This document shows positions 17,065-24,457 of a stretch of 64,000 nt of DNA, piece by piece (the first letter of the stretch is position 1; each line of letters opens with the position of its first letter). Under the pieces are notes generated by a model. That model made no database searches, was not told where the DNA came from, and saw nothing but the letters and a program-made list of their open reading frames with translations. Made by a program: the position numbers and the translations under genes. The stretch comes from an uncultured Dysgonomonas sp. (GTDB lineage: Bacteria > Bacteroidota > Bacteroidia > Bacteroidales > Dysgonomonadaceae): positions 4,398,054-4,462,053 of the forward strand of contig NZ_LT599032.1 of NCBI RefSeq assembly GCF_900079725.1. The letters run 5' to 3'.

Positions 17065-18606
17065 TTACTGATAATAGTCTTTGCCCCTGATATTTTTATG
17101 ATTGGGTATGCGTGCAGCTTCATCCTCCAGTTTTAGCTTATCCAGACGCTTGTTCAGGATCTCTTCTATTACCCTGTATCCGTATTGCCCGAAGGCTTGG
17201 GCACAGCGGCAGGCATCTATCAGGCGTTCGTTACCCACCCGCCTGGAGAAACTTAGTATGCCTGAACAAGACTTGTAGGCCTGCTCAGGGTATGTTTTTT
17301 CCTCCAGCACTTTGGCTATATACTCAGCCACATCCTCATGTATATCCATAGCCTGGGATATAAACTTCTCGGCAGACCACTCGGTCAGGAACTGGTGTTG
17401 GGAGGCCAGATGTTCCGTGTTGGTCGTATATTGGTATTTACGTCTGTTACGCACATGTTGGGCAATGAGTTCATGCCGGTAGTAAACCTCTACTGACTGC
17501 GAAGTATAAAGGACTTTGACTGTTTTTCCGATATATTTATAGGGGACGCTGTAATAATGGGTATCCACTCCTAAGCGTATATATCCGTTCTTCCAGACAG
17601 TAAGCTGAGCCTGTTCTTTCAGCTCATAGCGGATCGGGTTCAGGTCCTGCAACACATCACGCTCAATCTCTTCGAACTGTTGTCTGCGGCTGTACTCCCG
17701 TTTATACATAGGTGTGTTGTTGTGTATCTCCAGGGCGACCCGGATAGCAGCGTTCAATGAAGACAGGTCATAGAAGATACGCTTGTCCAGCTTGGTAAAG
17801 ATTGTTTTATATACCAGTTTTACCGCACCTTCCACCAGGGACTTGTCCCGTGGTTTGTAAGCCCTTGCCGGAAGGACTGTCATCGAGTAATGCTCCGCAA
17901 AGCAGGCGAAGGACTCGTTCAACACCGCTTCGTATTTACTGCCCTTGGTTACGGCTGCTCTCAAGTTATCGGGTACAACCACCAAAGGTGCGCCCTCAAA
18001 ATAGATCAGAGCGTTCTCACAGGCCCGTATCAGGTCTTCTTTCTTCTGGCTGGCTACTGCTTCCACATAAGTGAGTTGGCTACATCCCAGAATAGCAACA
18101 AAGACTTCCGTCTCTGTCTTGGTCCCGTCTCCATTATCCAGATGTAGCTTTTGACCTGTAAAGTCGATATACATCTTGTCGCCGGCTTTATGTTCGATGT
18201 GCATAACAGGACGATGCTGGGCTAAATACAACCGGATAAAACCGCAAAAGCGGGAGATGCCGTAACCTTCAGGGTACTTCTCTATATACTGCCTGTAGAG
18301 CATCTCTTTAGTAACGCCCTTACGCTTGAGTTCCCTGCATATACCCGGAAGCAGAGCCTCCAGATCTACTTGACGCTGGCTCTTCTCAGGATGGGCGGCA
18401 ACCAGAAACTTCTGGGATAACTCCAGATCGCTCATCCCTGAAAAGGCTTCGTAACTAAGACCTGAACTAAGGAATATGTGCAGGTACTTCTTAATGGTAT
18501 TGCGTGAGATAAACAACATTCCGGCAATGGCTTTGGTGCCTTTGCCCTGATTATAAAGACGGATTACTTGTCGTAGTTTTAACATACTAATGGTTTTGTT
18601 AGACAT
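17065..18606 (-). CDS. istA: IS21-family transposase IstA
   Basis: This has 513 residues: an N-terminal helix-turn-helix (~1-55, LYNQGKGTKAIAGMLFISRNTIKKYL), an integrase-type DDE catalytic core (~125-300, DKMYIDFTGQKLHLD for the first Asp, VVVPDNLRAAV for the second, KSLVEGAVK near the final Glu) and a C-terminal beta-barrel (~340-400). It cuts and joins the element ends with the help of IstB. It looks intact, so the element may still be active. Confidence 0.95.
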   Translation of the reverse strand: MSNKTISMLKLRQVIRLYNQGKGTKAIAGMLFISRNTIKKYLHIFLSSGLSYEAFSGMSDLELSQKFLVAAHPEKSQRQVDLEALLPGICRELKRKGVTKEMLYRQYIEKYPEGYGISRFCGFIRLYLAQHRPVMHIEHKAGDKMYIDFTGQKLHLDNGDGTKTETEVFVAILGCSQLTYVEAVASQKKEDLIRACENALIYFEGAPLVVVPDNLRAAVTKGSKYEAVLNESFACFAEHYSMTVLPARAYKPRDKSLVEGAVKLVYKTIFTKLDKRIFYDLSSLNAAIRVALEIHNNTPMYKREYSRRQQFEEIERDVLQDLNPIRYELKEQAQLTVWKNGYIRLGVDTHYYSVPYKYIGKTVKVLYTSQSVEVYYRHELIAQHVRNRRKYQYTTNTEHLASQHQFLTEWSAEKFISQAMDIHEDVAEYIAKVLEEKTYPEQAYKSCSGILSFSRRVGNERLIDACRCAQAFGQYGYRVIEEILNKRLDKLKLEDEAARIPNHKNIRGKDYYQ

Positions 18607-18780
18607 GATGATAAATTTTTGTTGCTCAGCTTTTAAGTAACAAAAATTTTAACACTTTAAAACAAAACTGACAAGCTTCTGTTTTACTCTTCTTTACCGG
18701 GGTCAATTTAAACTGCAGCCAGGGGGTCAGTTTAGATTGTTACATGGGGGTCAATTTGGATTGGCGAGATGGGGTCAACT

Positions 18781-19236
18781 TTAGCAAATTTTTCCATGAG
18801 TTGAAAATGAATTATTTTGATAGGAAATAATCAAATCATAAAAATCATCTTTATTTACCTCTGGGAATCTTTTCTTAAACTTTTCGTATTCTTTTTGGTT
18901 GGAAAATTCGGATTTTAGTTTCTTCCAGAATTGCCCAATAACTCCATTTTTAGTTTGGGTATCTGAATATTTTTCACGCTTCTCCATCTCAATTTTAAGC
19001 CTAACATTATACCATCCTTTATCGCATTGTTTAAACTTTGCTTCAAGGGTTGCTTTAAGGGTTGCTTCATCAATGCCACTGCAAAACATTAAAACCCGAT
19101 CTAAATCAAGTGGTATGTATCCGTGCTGATGCTGGTAAATCATCAAATCAAGATAGCATGCTCTTTCTTTGGGGAGCATCGTTCTTGTGCTCCCATAGAA
19201 ATCATTACTGTAAAATAAAAATGCAGGATCTTTCAT
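18781..19236 (-). CDS. DUF1376-like phage replication protein, possibly truncated by the IS
   Basis: From ATG 19236 (MKDPAFLFYSNDF) the protein has 151 residues; a longer frame from a TTG at 19257 would overlap the preceding gene. The segment KDPAFLFYSNDFYGSTRTMLPKERACYLDLMIYQHQHG matches the start of DUF1376/YdaU-type proteins, which occur in phage replication modules as winged-helix DNA-binding proteins near helicase loaders. The stop codon is 3 bases from the right end of the IS, so the C-terminal part of the original protein may be missing. It is the last gene of the minus-strand replication operon. Confidence 0.6.
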   Translation of the reverse strand: MKDPAFLFYSNDFYGSTRTMLPKERACYLDLMIYQHQHGYIPLDLDRVLMFCSGIDEATLKATLEAKFKQCDKGWYNVRLKIEMEKREKYSDTQTKNGVIGQFWKKLKSEFSNQKEYEKFKKRFPEVNKDDFYDLIISYQNNSFSTHGKIC

Positions 19237-19246
19237 GTGATTTAAA

Positions 19247-19495
19247 TTAATCGACAATATTGAGTTCTCTAGCTATCAGTATTGGTTGTAAAATTTCCGC
19301 TATAGTCAGAAACTCTTTATTTGTATAATCAATAATTGAGTATACGGCTTTACTTACTTCCAACTCAGAGCAGCCATAGCATTGCAGTCTTTCTGCTAGT
19401 AGCCCCCAGAAATTCTCTTCATTTTTAGGAAATGCTATTGCTAAATAAGTAAGCCACCCTTCTATAAATTCCTTTGATGCAATTTTCTTATCCAT
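19247..19495 (-). CDS. small helical protein, possibly helicase-loader/G39P-like
   Basis: The 82-residue protein is all-helical and reads like the small N-terminal domain of phage helicase loaders such as G39P: FIEGWLTYLAIAFPK, then FWGLLAERLQCYG, then LEVSKAVYSIID and FLTIAEILQP. The ending 'TIAEIL' after a 'KEF' is the usual signature position (TxAEI). It sits between a 53-residue ORF and the DUF1376-like gene in a replication operon, which supports a role in loading or blocking the replicative helicase. This is inference from pattern and position. Confidence 0.5.
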   Translation of the reverse strand: MDKKIASKEFIEGWLTYLAIAFPKNEENFWGLLAERLQCYGCSELEVSKAVYSIIDYTNKEFLTIAEILQPILIARELNIVD

Positions 19496-19505
19496 ATCTA
19501 TAATC

Positions 19506-19667
19506 TTATTTAAAATCTAACTCTGTTTGTTTTCTCTTATCCAGTTCAGTCTGGTAGTCTCTCATAGCTTCACGAACACGATGTTCGGTACGCATACAGC
19601 CGTAATCGCCTAAGGCAAGGCGATAGTTACACCGCCATATCGACTCCTTGAGGTATTCTGTTGACAT
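19506..19667 (-). CDS. small conserved-looking protein in the replication operon, unknown function
   Basis: On the minus strand ATG 19667 opens a frame of 53 residues (MSTEYLKESIWRCNYR to the C-terminal TELDFK) that stops at 19506. It overlaps the end of the PcfK-like gene by 41 bases in another frame and ends 10 bases before the next gene, filling what would otherwise be the only gap in a tightly packed operon. The protein is charged and helical with two Cys (CNYR and DYGCMR). I do not recognise it. Packing and composition are the evidence that it is real. Confidence 0.55.
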   Translation of the reverse strand: MSTEYLKESIWRCNYRLALGDYGCMRTEHRVREAMRDYQTELDKRKQTELDFK

Positions 19668-20049
19668 CTTTTTTAGTTCCATTCTTTTTCGCTTTAAGAC
19701 GTTCTTTGATCAAATGCATATTCTTAGTCACAAGAGAGATTATACGATCGTGGTACTCGGTGTTAGAGTTCTGTAAGCCTCGACATTGTACAACCTTTAG
19801 TTGTTTGAGAGACACTTCAACTGTCTCAATCCTTTTTCCTCGTATCCTAGCAGAAAAGATGAGCGAGTCTTCGATCATAGCACAACCGTTACTTGCTTGT
19901 TTCTTTGCCTGACTGGTTATGTAGCTGCAGCAGTCTTTGATATTCTTGTTTTCCTTTGCATACGTTACGGCAAAGAGAGAATCTTCTGCAGCTCGCTTAT
20001 CTAAGTAAGCTTTGATTGTATCTTGAAATGAATTGTTATTTGTTGCCAT
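19627..20049 (-). CDS. PcfK-like protein
   Basis: The 140-residue protein matches the Bacteroidetes PcfK-like family: FQDTIKAYLDKRAAEDSLFAVTYAKENKNIKDCCSYI at residues ~8-44 is the conserved core. PcfK proteins are known from conjugative and phage-like elements; the molecular role is not settled. The C-terminal part here is basic (RLKAKKNGTKKDVNR), suggesting nucleic-acid contact. It follows the 20052 gene by 2 bases and overlaps the 53-residue ORF downstream, so the genes are probably translationally linked. Confidence 0.75.
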   Translation of the reverse strand: MATNNNSFQDTIKAYLDKRAAEDSLFAVTYAKENKNIKDCCSYITSQAKKQASNGCAMIEDSLIFSARIRGKRIETVEVSLKQLKVVQCRGLQNSNTEYHDRIISLVTKNMHLIKERLKAKKNGTKKDVNRIPQGVDMAV

Positions 20050-20051
20050 GA

Positions 20052-20375
20052 TTATTTATTCTTATTTTGTTCGTCCATAACCTTCCATAACTTTTTGTAG
20101 AACTTCTCATCAGGTACTTTGCCCTCGATTGATTCACCAAGGGCCACGAAGAATGCTCTACAAGGCTTCATATTATTAAAGTCAATAGCAAACATTGCGA
20201 TCGCTTTTGCCTGAGTAGTATCGAGTTCATCCAATCCTGATAAATCACGTTGATTCGATTCCAATATTTCGATGGCTTTTTCGAGCCCTTGCTTGGCTCC
20301 GGCATTCTCAGTCTTATTGATATTCTCGTGTTTGAGAATGAGCTTTATCTTTCTTATTAAATCTGGCTTTGTCAT
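20052..20375 (-). CDS. hypothetical protein downstream of dnaN
   Basis: The 107-residue soluble helical protein (MTKPDLIRKIKLILKH) contains a middle section LDELDTTQAKAIAMFAIDFNNMKPCRAFFVALGES. It lies 4 bases after the sliding-clamp gene and 2 bases before the PcfK-like gene, so it belongs to the same transcription unit. No motif points to a function; a clamp- or replication-associated role is only suggested by position. Confidence 0.6.
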   Translation of the reverse strand: MTKPDLIRKIKLILKHENINKTENAGAKQGLEKAIEILESNQRDLSGLDELDTTQAKAIAMFAIDFNNMKPCRAFFVALGESIEGKVPDEKFYKKLWKVMDEQNKNK

Positions 20376-20379
20376 GGCA

Positions 20380-21504
20380 TCAATTGTTAAGCATCATTGG
20401 CATCAGGAGATATACTAACTTATCCTCCGACTTATCATCTACAGGAGTAATGAGAGTGGCCCGACTTGGATCGGAGAACGACATTTGAAGATTAGATGTA
20501 GGAATAGCAGAGATCAGCTCTGTAAGAAAATGCCCTTTAAAGCCAATAGCCATAGAATTGTTGTTGTACTCACAAGTAACCGTTTCATCAGCAGCAACAG
20601 AATAGTCAATATCCTGTGCCGATATTTTGATCTGATCGTTTGTTAGCTCTAGTTTAACCAAGCTGCTCGATTGATTGGCAAATACTGATACACGTTTTAA
20701 TGCTCCATTCAGATCACCTTTACCTATTGATAATATTTTATCATTATTCTGAGGAATAACAGACCGGTAGTTTGGATAGCTTCCCTCTTGTAGAGTCGCA
20801 ACGATGCTGTCCGATCCTAGTTCGAACCGGGCGGAATTACCGTTGATGAAAATATTTATCAGTTCATCGGATGGTTTGACTATACCTTTTAGAATGGTTG
20901 CAATTTTAAGAGGAAGGGCAAAGCTTATTTCTTCTGTCATTGATTCGTCTTGAAGTTCCAACAGTGCAAGCTTATGACCATCTGAGGCGACAAAGCTTAT
21001 TTGACCTTCTGTGATATCCAGATAGACAGAAGTCATTATTGGGCGAAGATCATCAGTAGATGCACAGAAAATAGTTTTTTCTATCCCATTTAATAATACT
21101 TTGGATGATAAAGAAATCTTTGTAGCGTTGGTTACATCTTTTTCTTTGGGAAATTCATTAGGTGAAAGTCCTGCCAATTCAAACTTACCACCTTTGTATT
21201 TGACGATGACTGCTAGCTTTTCATCAATAGAAATTGTGATAGGCTGTTCCGGTAATGTCTTTAGGGCCTCAATTAATAATTTAGGTTCGATGCAAACAGA
21301 TATGTTATTATCTGTCAATATTCCATCAATGGAAGTGTTTATCCGACCTTGATGATCGGCTGCCGAAATTCGGATTGTTCCGTCTTGGATATCCAAAAGA
21401 ATATTATCCATGATCGGAAGCGTATTCTTCGGGGAGATGATTTTACTTACCGACTGTAGCCGGCTTAATAATTCTGTTTTCGAGATTGTAATTGTCGTTG
21501 TCAT
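20380..21504 (-). CDS. dnaN: DNA polymerase III beta subunit (sliding clamp) encoded by the mobile element
   Basis: At 374 residues it is full length with three clamp domains. Typical segments are SKIISPKNTLPIMDNILLDI at ~20-39, DLRPIMTSVYLDI, FVASDGHKLALLEL, LQEGSYPNYRSVIPQ and the closing YLLMPMMLNN. The DnaN ring encircles DNA and tethers polymerase and other replication proteins. It appears intact. It is the first gene of a minus-strand operon and has its own promoter (TATATTTG at 21641-21648, minus strand). As it lies inside an integrated element it is probably a second copy used for element replication, not the chromosomal one. Confidence 0.95.
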   Translation of the reverse strand: MTTTITISKTELLSRLQSVSKIISPKNTLPIMDNILLDIQDGTIRISAADHQGRINTSIDGILTDNNISVCIEPKLLIEALKTLPEQPITISIDEKLAVIVKYKGGKFELAGLSPNEFPKEKDVTNATKISLSSKVLLNGIEKTIFCASTDDLRPIMTSVYLDITEGQISFVASDGHKLALLELQDESMTEEISFALPLKIATILKGIVKPSDELINIFINGNSARFELGSDSIVATLQEGSYPNYRSVIPQNNDKILSIGKGDLNGALKRVSVFANQSSSLVKLELTNDQIKISAQDIDYSVAADETVTCEYNNNSMAIGFKGHFLTELISAIPTSNLQMSFSDPSRATLITPVDDKSEDKLVYLLMPMMLNN

Positions 21505-21640
21505 AGTGCCTAATGATTTTTAGTAGGCTACCAGACAAAGTGTCTTAGAGGAATTTACAGGAAAGTACGAGCTAGGTATATAAACACAAAAAAGCCAAAT
21601 CTCATACTTTCATATAAAATTCGACTCGCTAAATCCTTTG

Positions 21641-21648
21641 CAAATATA
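21641..21648 (-). promoter_or_regulatory. -7 box of the dnaN replication operon
   Basis: TATATTTG on the minus strand, about 140 bases upstream of the dnaN start. No clear TTTG -33 box is visible, so activation or weak expression is possible. The ~175-base gap separates this operon from the integrase gene. Confidence 0.45.
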
Positions 21649-21679
21649 AATAGTGTTTTTTAATAAAAAAATATTTTCG

Positions 21680-23005
21680 CTATTTTTTTTCTTCTCCTTT
21701 AAAATAAGTATGATTCATTAATCTCTTTGCATTCTCTTCTGCTGATACTTTAATATAATTCAAAGTCTGTTCTACTTTAGAGTGACCAAGAAGGTCTTGG
21801 ATGAATTTAATATCTATACCCGCTAAGTACATATTTGTTGCCCCGGATCTTCTGGCTGTATGAGTTGTAATAAATTCATATTTAGAACCTACAGTACTAA
21901 CTCTTTTTCCCCCTCTCGTTTTGGTTAGTAAAACTTCATCGTTTATTCCGGCGAGTTTCCCTATTTCCTTAATCTGCTTATTATGTTTTTGCCCTGATAT
22001 GGGTTTGGGTAATATATTGCTGCGTCTTTCGAGTATTTCTTTTAATAAATGATGCATGGGAACGAATACTCGTTTATCTTTTTTCAACGTCCAGATGCCA
22101 ATCAAATCATCTTTAAAATTCGCATTTTCAAGTCTGGAATAATCGGAATGACGAAGGGCCGTAAAGCAGCCAATCAAGAATCGATCTCGTTCCTCATTTA
22201 ATGACTTAATTGCAGACTTTAAATTATTTGGACGCGCATCATAGCCGTTATTGATGAGAAATTCTTCTGTAAACTTAAGATTATATATATTTACAATTTC
22301 TTCTTCTGTTAAATAAATTGAATCTGTATTTTCTTGTTCAGTCTTAAAATCTTCATCCTCATGAAAAGAAAAGTTATGCAGTTTTTGCTTCTTTGCTTGT
22401 CCCGTAAAGGTTTTTATATCCTTTATTAGACCACCTATATAGTTTTTAGTATAATAAACCTGTTTGTCGCCTTTTTTATACGTGCTGGTAAGCATCCAGT
22501 TCATAAATCTATTATAAAAGTCTATATTAATATCAATGAACCTTAATCGTACTTTATATTTTTTCTCGAAGGCCAATAATTTATTTATTGTAGTAAGATA
22601 ACTTTTTTTAGTTTCTTCTTTTCGTTGGCATTCATTCCTGTATTTATGTGCAAAGTTGATTAAGTACTGCTCATCTTCTTTGTCCGATATGCCACCTGCG
22701 TCGATGTTTTTCTGTCGTATTTTTTCATTTATAGCATCTTTTACCATTAATTGTGTCGGTACCAACATGCCCCATTCATTAAATACCATTTCTATAATAT
22801 CAGCCCATTCCTCCAATCTCTTATTAATAAATGACGCATCTGGATATTCACGAACTATACGACATCTATGAGTCGAAGTATTCCAATATTTAACAATAAC
22901 CGTTTCCCCAACATAAATAGGATAGCGCTGACCTTTAAATCTTACAATAGCCCTAATACTACTTGTTTTTTTTGATTTATCTTTTAAAAAGAAATTAATA
23001 TCCAT
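21680..23005 (-). CDS. tyrosine-type site-specific integrase
   Basis: The 441-residue protein has an arm-type DNA-binding region (~1-100, a Bacteroidetes Arm-DNA-bind type), a SAM-like core-binding domain (~110-205) and a catalytic domain (~230-430). The catalytic residues are visible: Arg285 (TALRHSDYSRLE), Lys309 region (TLKKDKRVFVP), His382 and Arg385 (THTARRSG), His408 (LLGHSK) and the nucleophile Tyr417 (TLNYIKVS). It performs integration and excision at the tRNA-Leu(CAG) 3' end. The gene ends with its start about 135 bases from the right attachment repeat, the usual position. All key residues are present, so it may be active. Confidence 0.95.
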   Translation of the reverse strand: MDINFFLKDKSKKTSSIRAIVRFKGQRYPIYVGETVIVKYWNTSTHRCRIVREYPDASFINKRLEEWADIIEMVFNEWGMLVPTQLMVKDAINEKIRQKNIDAGGISDKEDEQYLINFAHKYRNECQRKEETKKSYLTTINKLLAFEKKYKVRLRFIDINIDFYNRFMNWMLTSTYKKGDKQVYYTKNYIGGLIKDIKTFTGQAKKQKLHNFSFHEDEDFKTEQENTDSIYLTEEEIVNIYNLKFTEEFLINNGYDARPNNLKSAIKSLNEERDRFLIGCFTALRHSDYSRLENANFKDDLIGIWTLKKDKRVFVPMHHLLKEILERRSNILPKPISGQKHNKQIKEIGKLAGINDEVLLTKTRGGKRVSTVGSKYEFITTHTARRSGATNMYLAGIDIKFIQDLLGHSKVEQTLNYIKVSAEENAKRLMNHTYFKGEEKK

Positions 23006-23138
23006 AATTCAAGGGAAACGCTCAGGGGAACGAATAGTTTTAGTTTATAAATTTCAGATTACAAAATAACAAAAATAATTTTTATAAGATGCTTATTTTT
23101 TGTGTTCTTATATTCATTAATATGATAAGTAAGTGCTT

Positions 23139-23200
23139 CCTTCATGCGCACGAATCAATTTTAAAACCCTTTGATTATCACTAGATTTTCAGAGGGTTTT
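23139..23200 (+). repeat. right attachment repeat (attR) with second terminator copy
   Basis: CCTTCATGCGCAC (23139-23151) equals the tRNA-Leu(CAG) 3' end. The next 25 bases match the left copy but for two changes, and the hairpin AAAACCCTTTGA/TCAGAGGGTTTT (23163-23200) is kept. The rest of the tRNA is absent here. Confidence 0.85.
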
Positions 23201-23227
23201 TGCTTTGATAGGAACGTTTGTCTTATT

Positions 23228-23390
23228 GCAGATTATTCATCAATACATTACTAGCCTCAAAATTTGATAAAGTAATCTCTTGTTCCAAAAATAGAGTCTC
23301 TTCCAGTTGTTTGTGCAAATAAACTTTTATCTTATTATTTTGTATACTATTTTTCGATAGAGTATATGTAATGTGTTTATATTGTTTAGA
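23228..23390 (-). pseudogene. degraded second copy of the small coiled-coil ORF
   Basis: Read on the minus strand, this stretch gives NKIKVYLHKQLEETLFLEQE then ITLSNFEASN, clearly related to the intact 60-residue ORF at 12998-13180, including the codons just upstream (TYTL-type). The ATG of the intact copy is replaced (IQNN) and the coiled-coil is shorter. The remaining bases up to 23510 hold only AT-rich sequence before the next lipoprotein gene. Confidence 0.55.
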
Positions 23391-23510
23391 TATAGTGCTT
23401 TACGTGTTGTTATATGAAGTTGAGGAAAATATTACTTTCATATGCAGCTTTCCATAAATAAATCTCATCATATAATATATAAAGCAATATTAACCCTAGA
23501 CTTTTTTATT

Positions 23511-24326
23511 ATGAGAAATATTAATTTGTATTTTAAGTTATGCCTTGTTTTAGTATTTCTATTCATGGTTGCATGTTCTGATGAAAATAGGATGCATAAT
23601 TTTCCAGGAGGAACTTCGGCCAGATTGTTACCTGTTAAAGTCTCAGGAGAAAAGAATGGAGGACAGACTATATTGATTTATGATAATTATAATCGTCTTG
23701 TAAACTGTAGTTATTATCTGAAGTCGGGAGGTGGATTATCCAAATATAGCGAACTTAAAATAGAATACGATACAGATGGTTGTATTAAAAAAGCCGTTGA
23801 GCAGATTTCAGGAGGAGAAAATAATGTCTATTTGTTTACCTACGATGAATCGCAGATCGTAATACAAGATACATATTATACCCGGTATATTGATGCCGAC
23901 GCACAAGGCAGAATTTTGGGAATGAAACAATCTTATAACAATGACCGAAACACATCGGTAGTATATAATTATAGTTACGACCAAAAAGGTAATATAACAA
24001 AGTACGATTTGAACAATAATTATTATTCTTATGTATATGATAATTATAACGGTATATATAGTTATGTAAATACACCTCAATGGTTTTTAGTAATCATGCT
24101 GGGTAAATCCAATTTTGTTTATAATAATTGTACTGAAATATATACATATTCTTTGGATGAGAACGGTAAGGAACAGGCTCCTGTCACTTTTAAATTAACT
24201 TACACTTACAATGATAATGGCTATCCGGTTAAATATCATATCCCTAATATGTCGTTTTGTGGAACACCTCCTTTGCCGGAGAGTGACTTTAATATAGAAT
24301 ATCAGGAGGCCAAAGATGTCAAATAG
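23511..24326 (+). CDS. lipoprotein of unknown function with YD-like repeats
   Basis: ATG 23511 gives a proper type II signal (MRNINLYFKLCLVLVFLFMVAC, lipobox MVAC); the frame is open from 23442 but that start would bury the signal. The mature part (~245 residues) is rich in Tyr and Asn with repeated strand motifs such as IYDNYNRLVN, IEYDTDGCIKK, YSYDQKGNITKYD and YTYNDNGYPVKYH, resembling the DUF4595/RHS-like beta-repeat lipoproteins of Bacteroidetes. It is the first chromosomal gene past the element. Surface or periplasmic location is likely; function unknown. Confidence 0.7.
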   Translation: MRNINLYFKLCLVLVFLFMVACSDENRMHNFPGGTSARLLPVKVSGEKNGGQTILIYDNYNRLVNCSYYLKSGGGLSKYSELKIEYDTDGCIKKAVEQISGGENNVYLFTYDESQIVIQDTYYTRYIDADAQGRILGMKQSYNNDRNTSVVYNYSYDQKGNITKYDLNNNYYSYVYDNYNGIYSYVNTPQWFLVIMLGKSNFVYNNCTEIYTYSLDENGKEQAPVTFKLTYTYNDNGYPVKYHIPNMSFCGTPPLPESDFNIEYQEAKDVK

Positions 24327-24346
24327 AATATTCTGATTATAATTTA

Positions 24347-24396
24347 TTAATAACAAATAAAAGGACAACCTTGGTTGTCCTTTTATTTGTTATTAA
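24347..24396. terminator. bidirectional terminator between the lipoprotein gene and fumC
   Basis: A 24-bp perfect inverted repeat, arms 24347-24370 and 24373-24396, with GC core AAGGACAACC and a 2-base centre. The flanking A/T runs give a U-tract in both directions, suiting the convergent genes. Confidence 0.85.
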
Positions 24397-24457
24397 ACTA
24401 TATTCATAATCGACATTAAGAAAAGATTATAGAAGAAGTGCAAAAGAAAGTATTAAC

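Larger units (their letters stand above)
16177..18777 (-). mobile_element. IS21-family insertion sequence, about 2.6 kb
   Basis: It contains istB and istA in the usual order on the minus strand. The left end reads AGACCCCCATCCGCC then AATCTAAATTGACCCC; the right end, reverse-complemented, reads TGACCCCATCTCGCC then AATCCAAATTGACCCCC. TGACCCC is repeated several times at both ends, as expected for IS21 multiple transposase-binding sites. I see no convincing target duplication in the flanks, which suggests a deletion after insertion. Confidence 0.85.
12948..23200. mobile_element. integrative element in tRNA-Leu(CAG), about 10.2 kb, satellite/prophage-remnant type
   Basis: The 3' end of tRNA-Leu(CAG) plus the following terminator (12948-13009) is repeated at 23139-23200. 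Between the copies lie a tyrosine integrase next to the right end, a phage-type S24 repressor, a replication-like operon with a DnaN clamp and PcfK-like protein, a lone HsdR-N nuclease, small unknown genes and an IS21-family insertion. No capsid, tail, terminase, relaxase or type IV secretion genes are visible. Most genes are on the minus strand. It may be a phage satellite, a decayed prophage or a small mobilisable island. Confidence 0.85.

Noticed and set aside
12948-23200. Complete functional prophage
   Set aside because: No capsid, portal, terminase, tail or lysis genes are visible; only integration, repression and replication-type genes remain.
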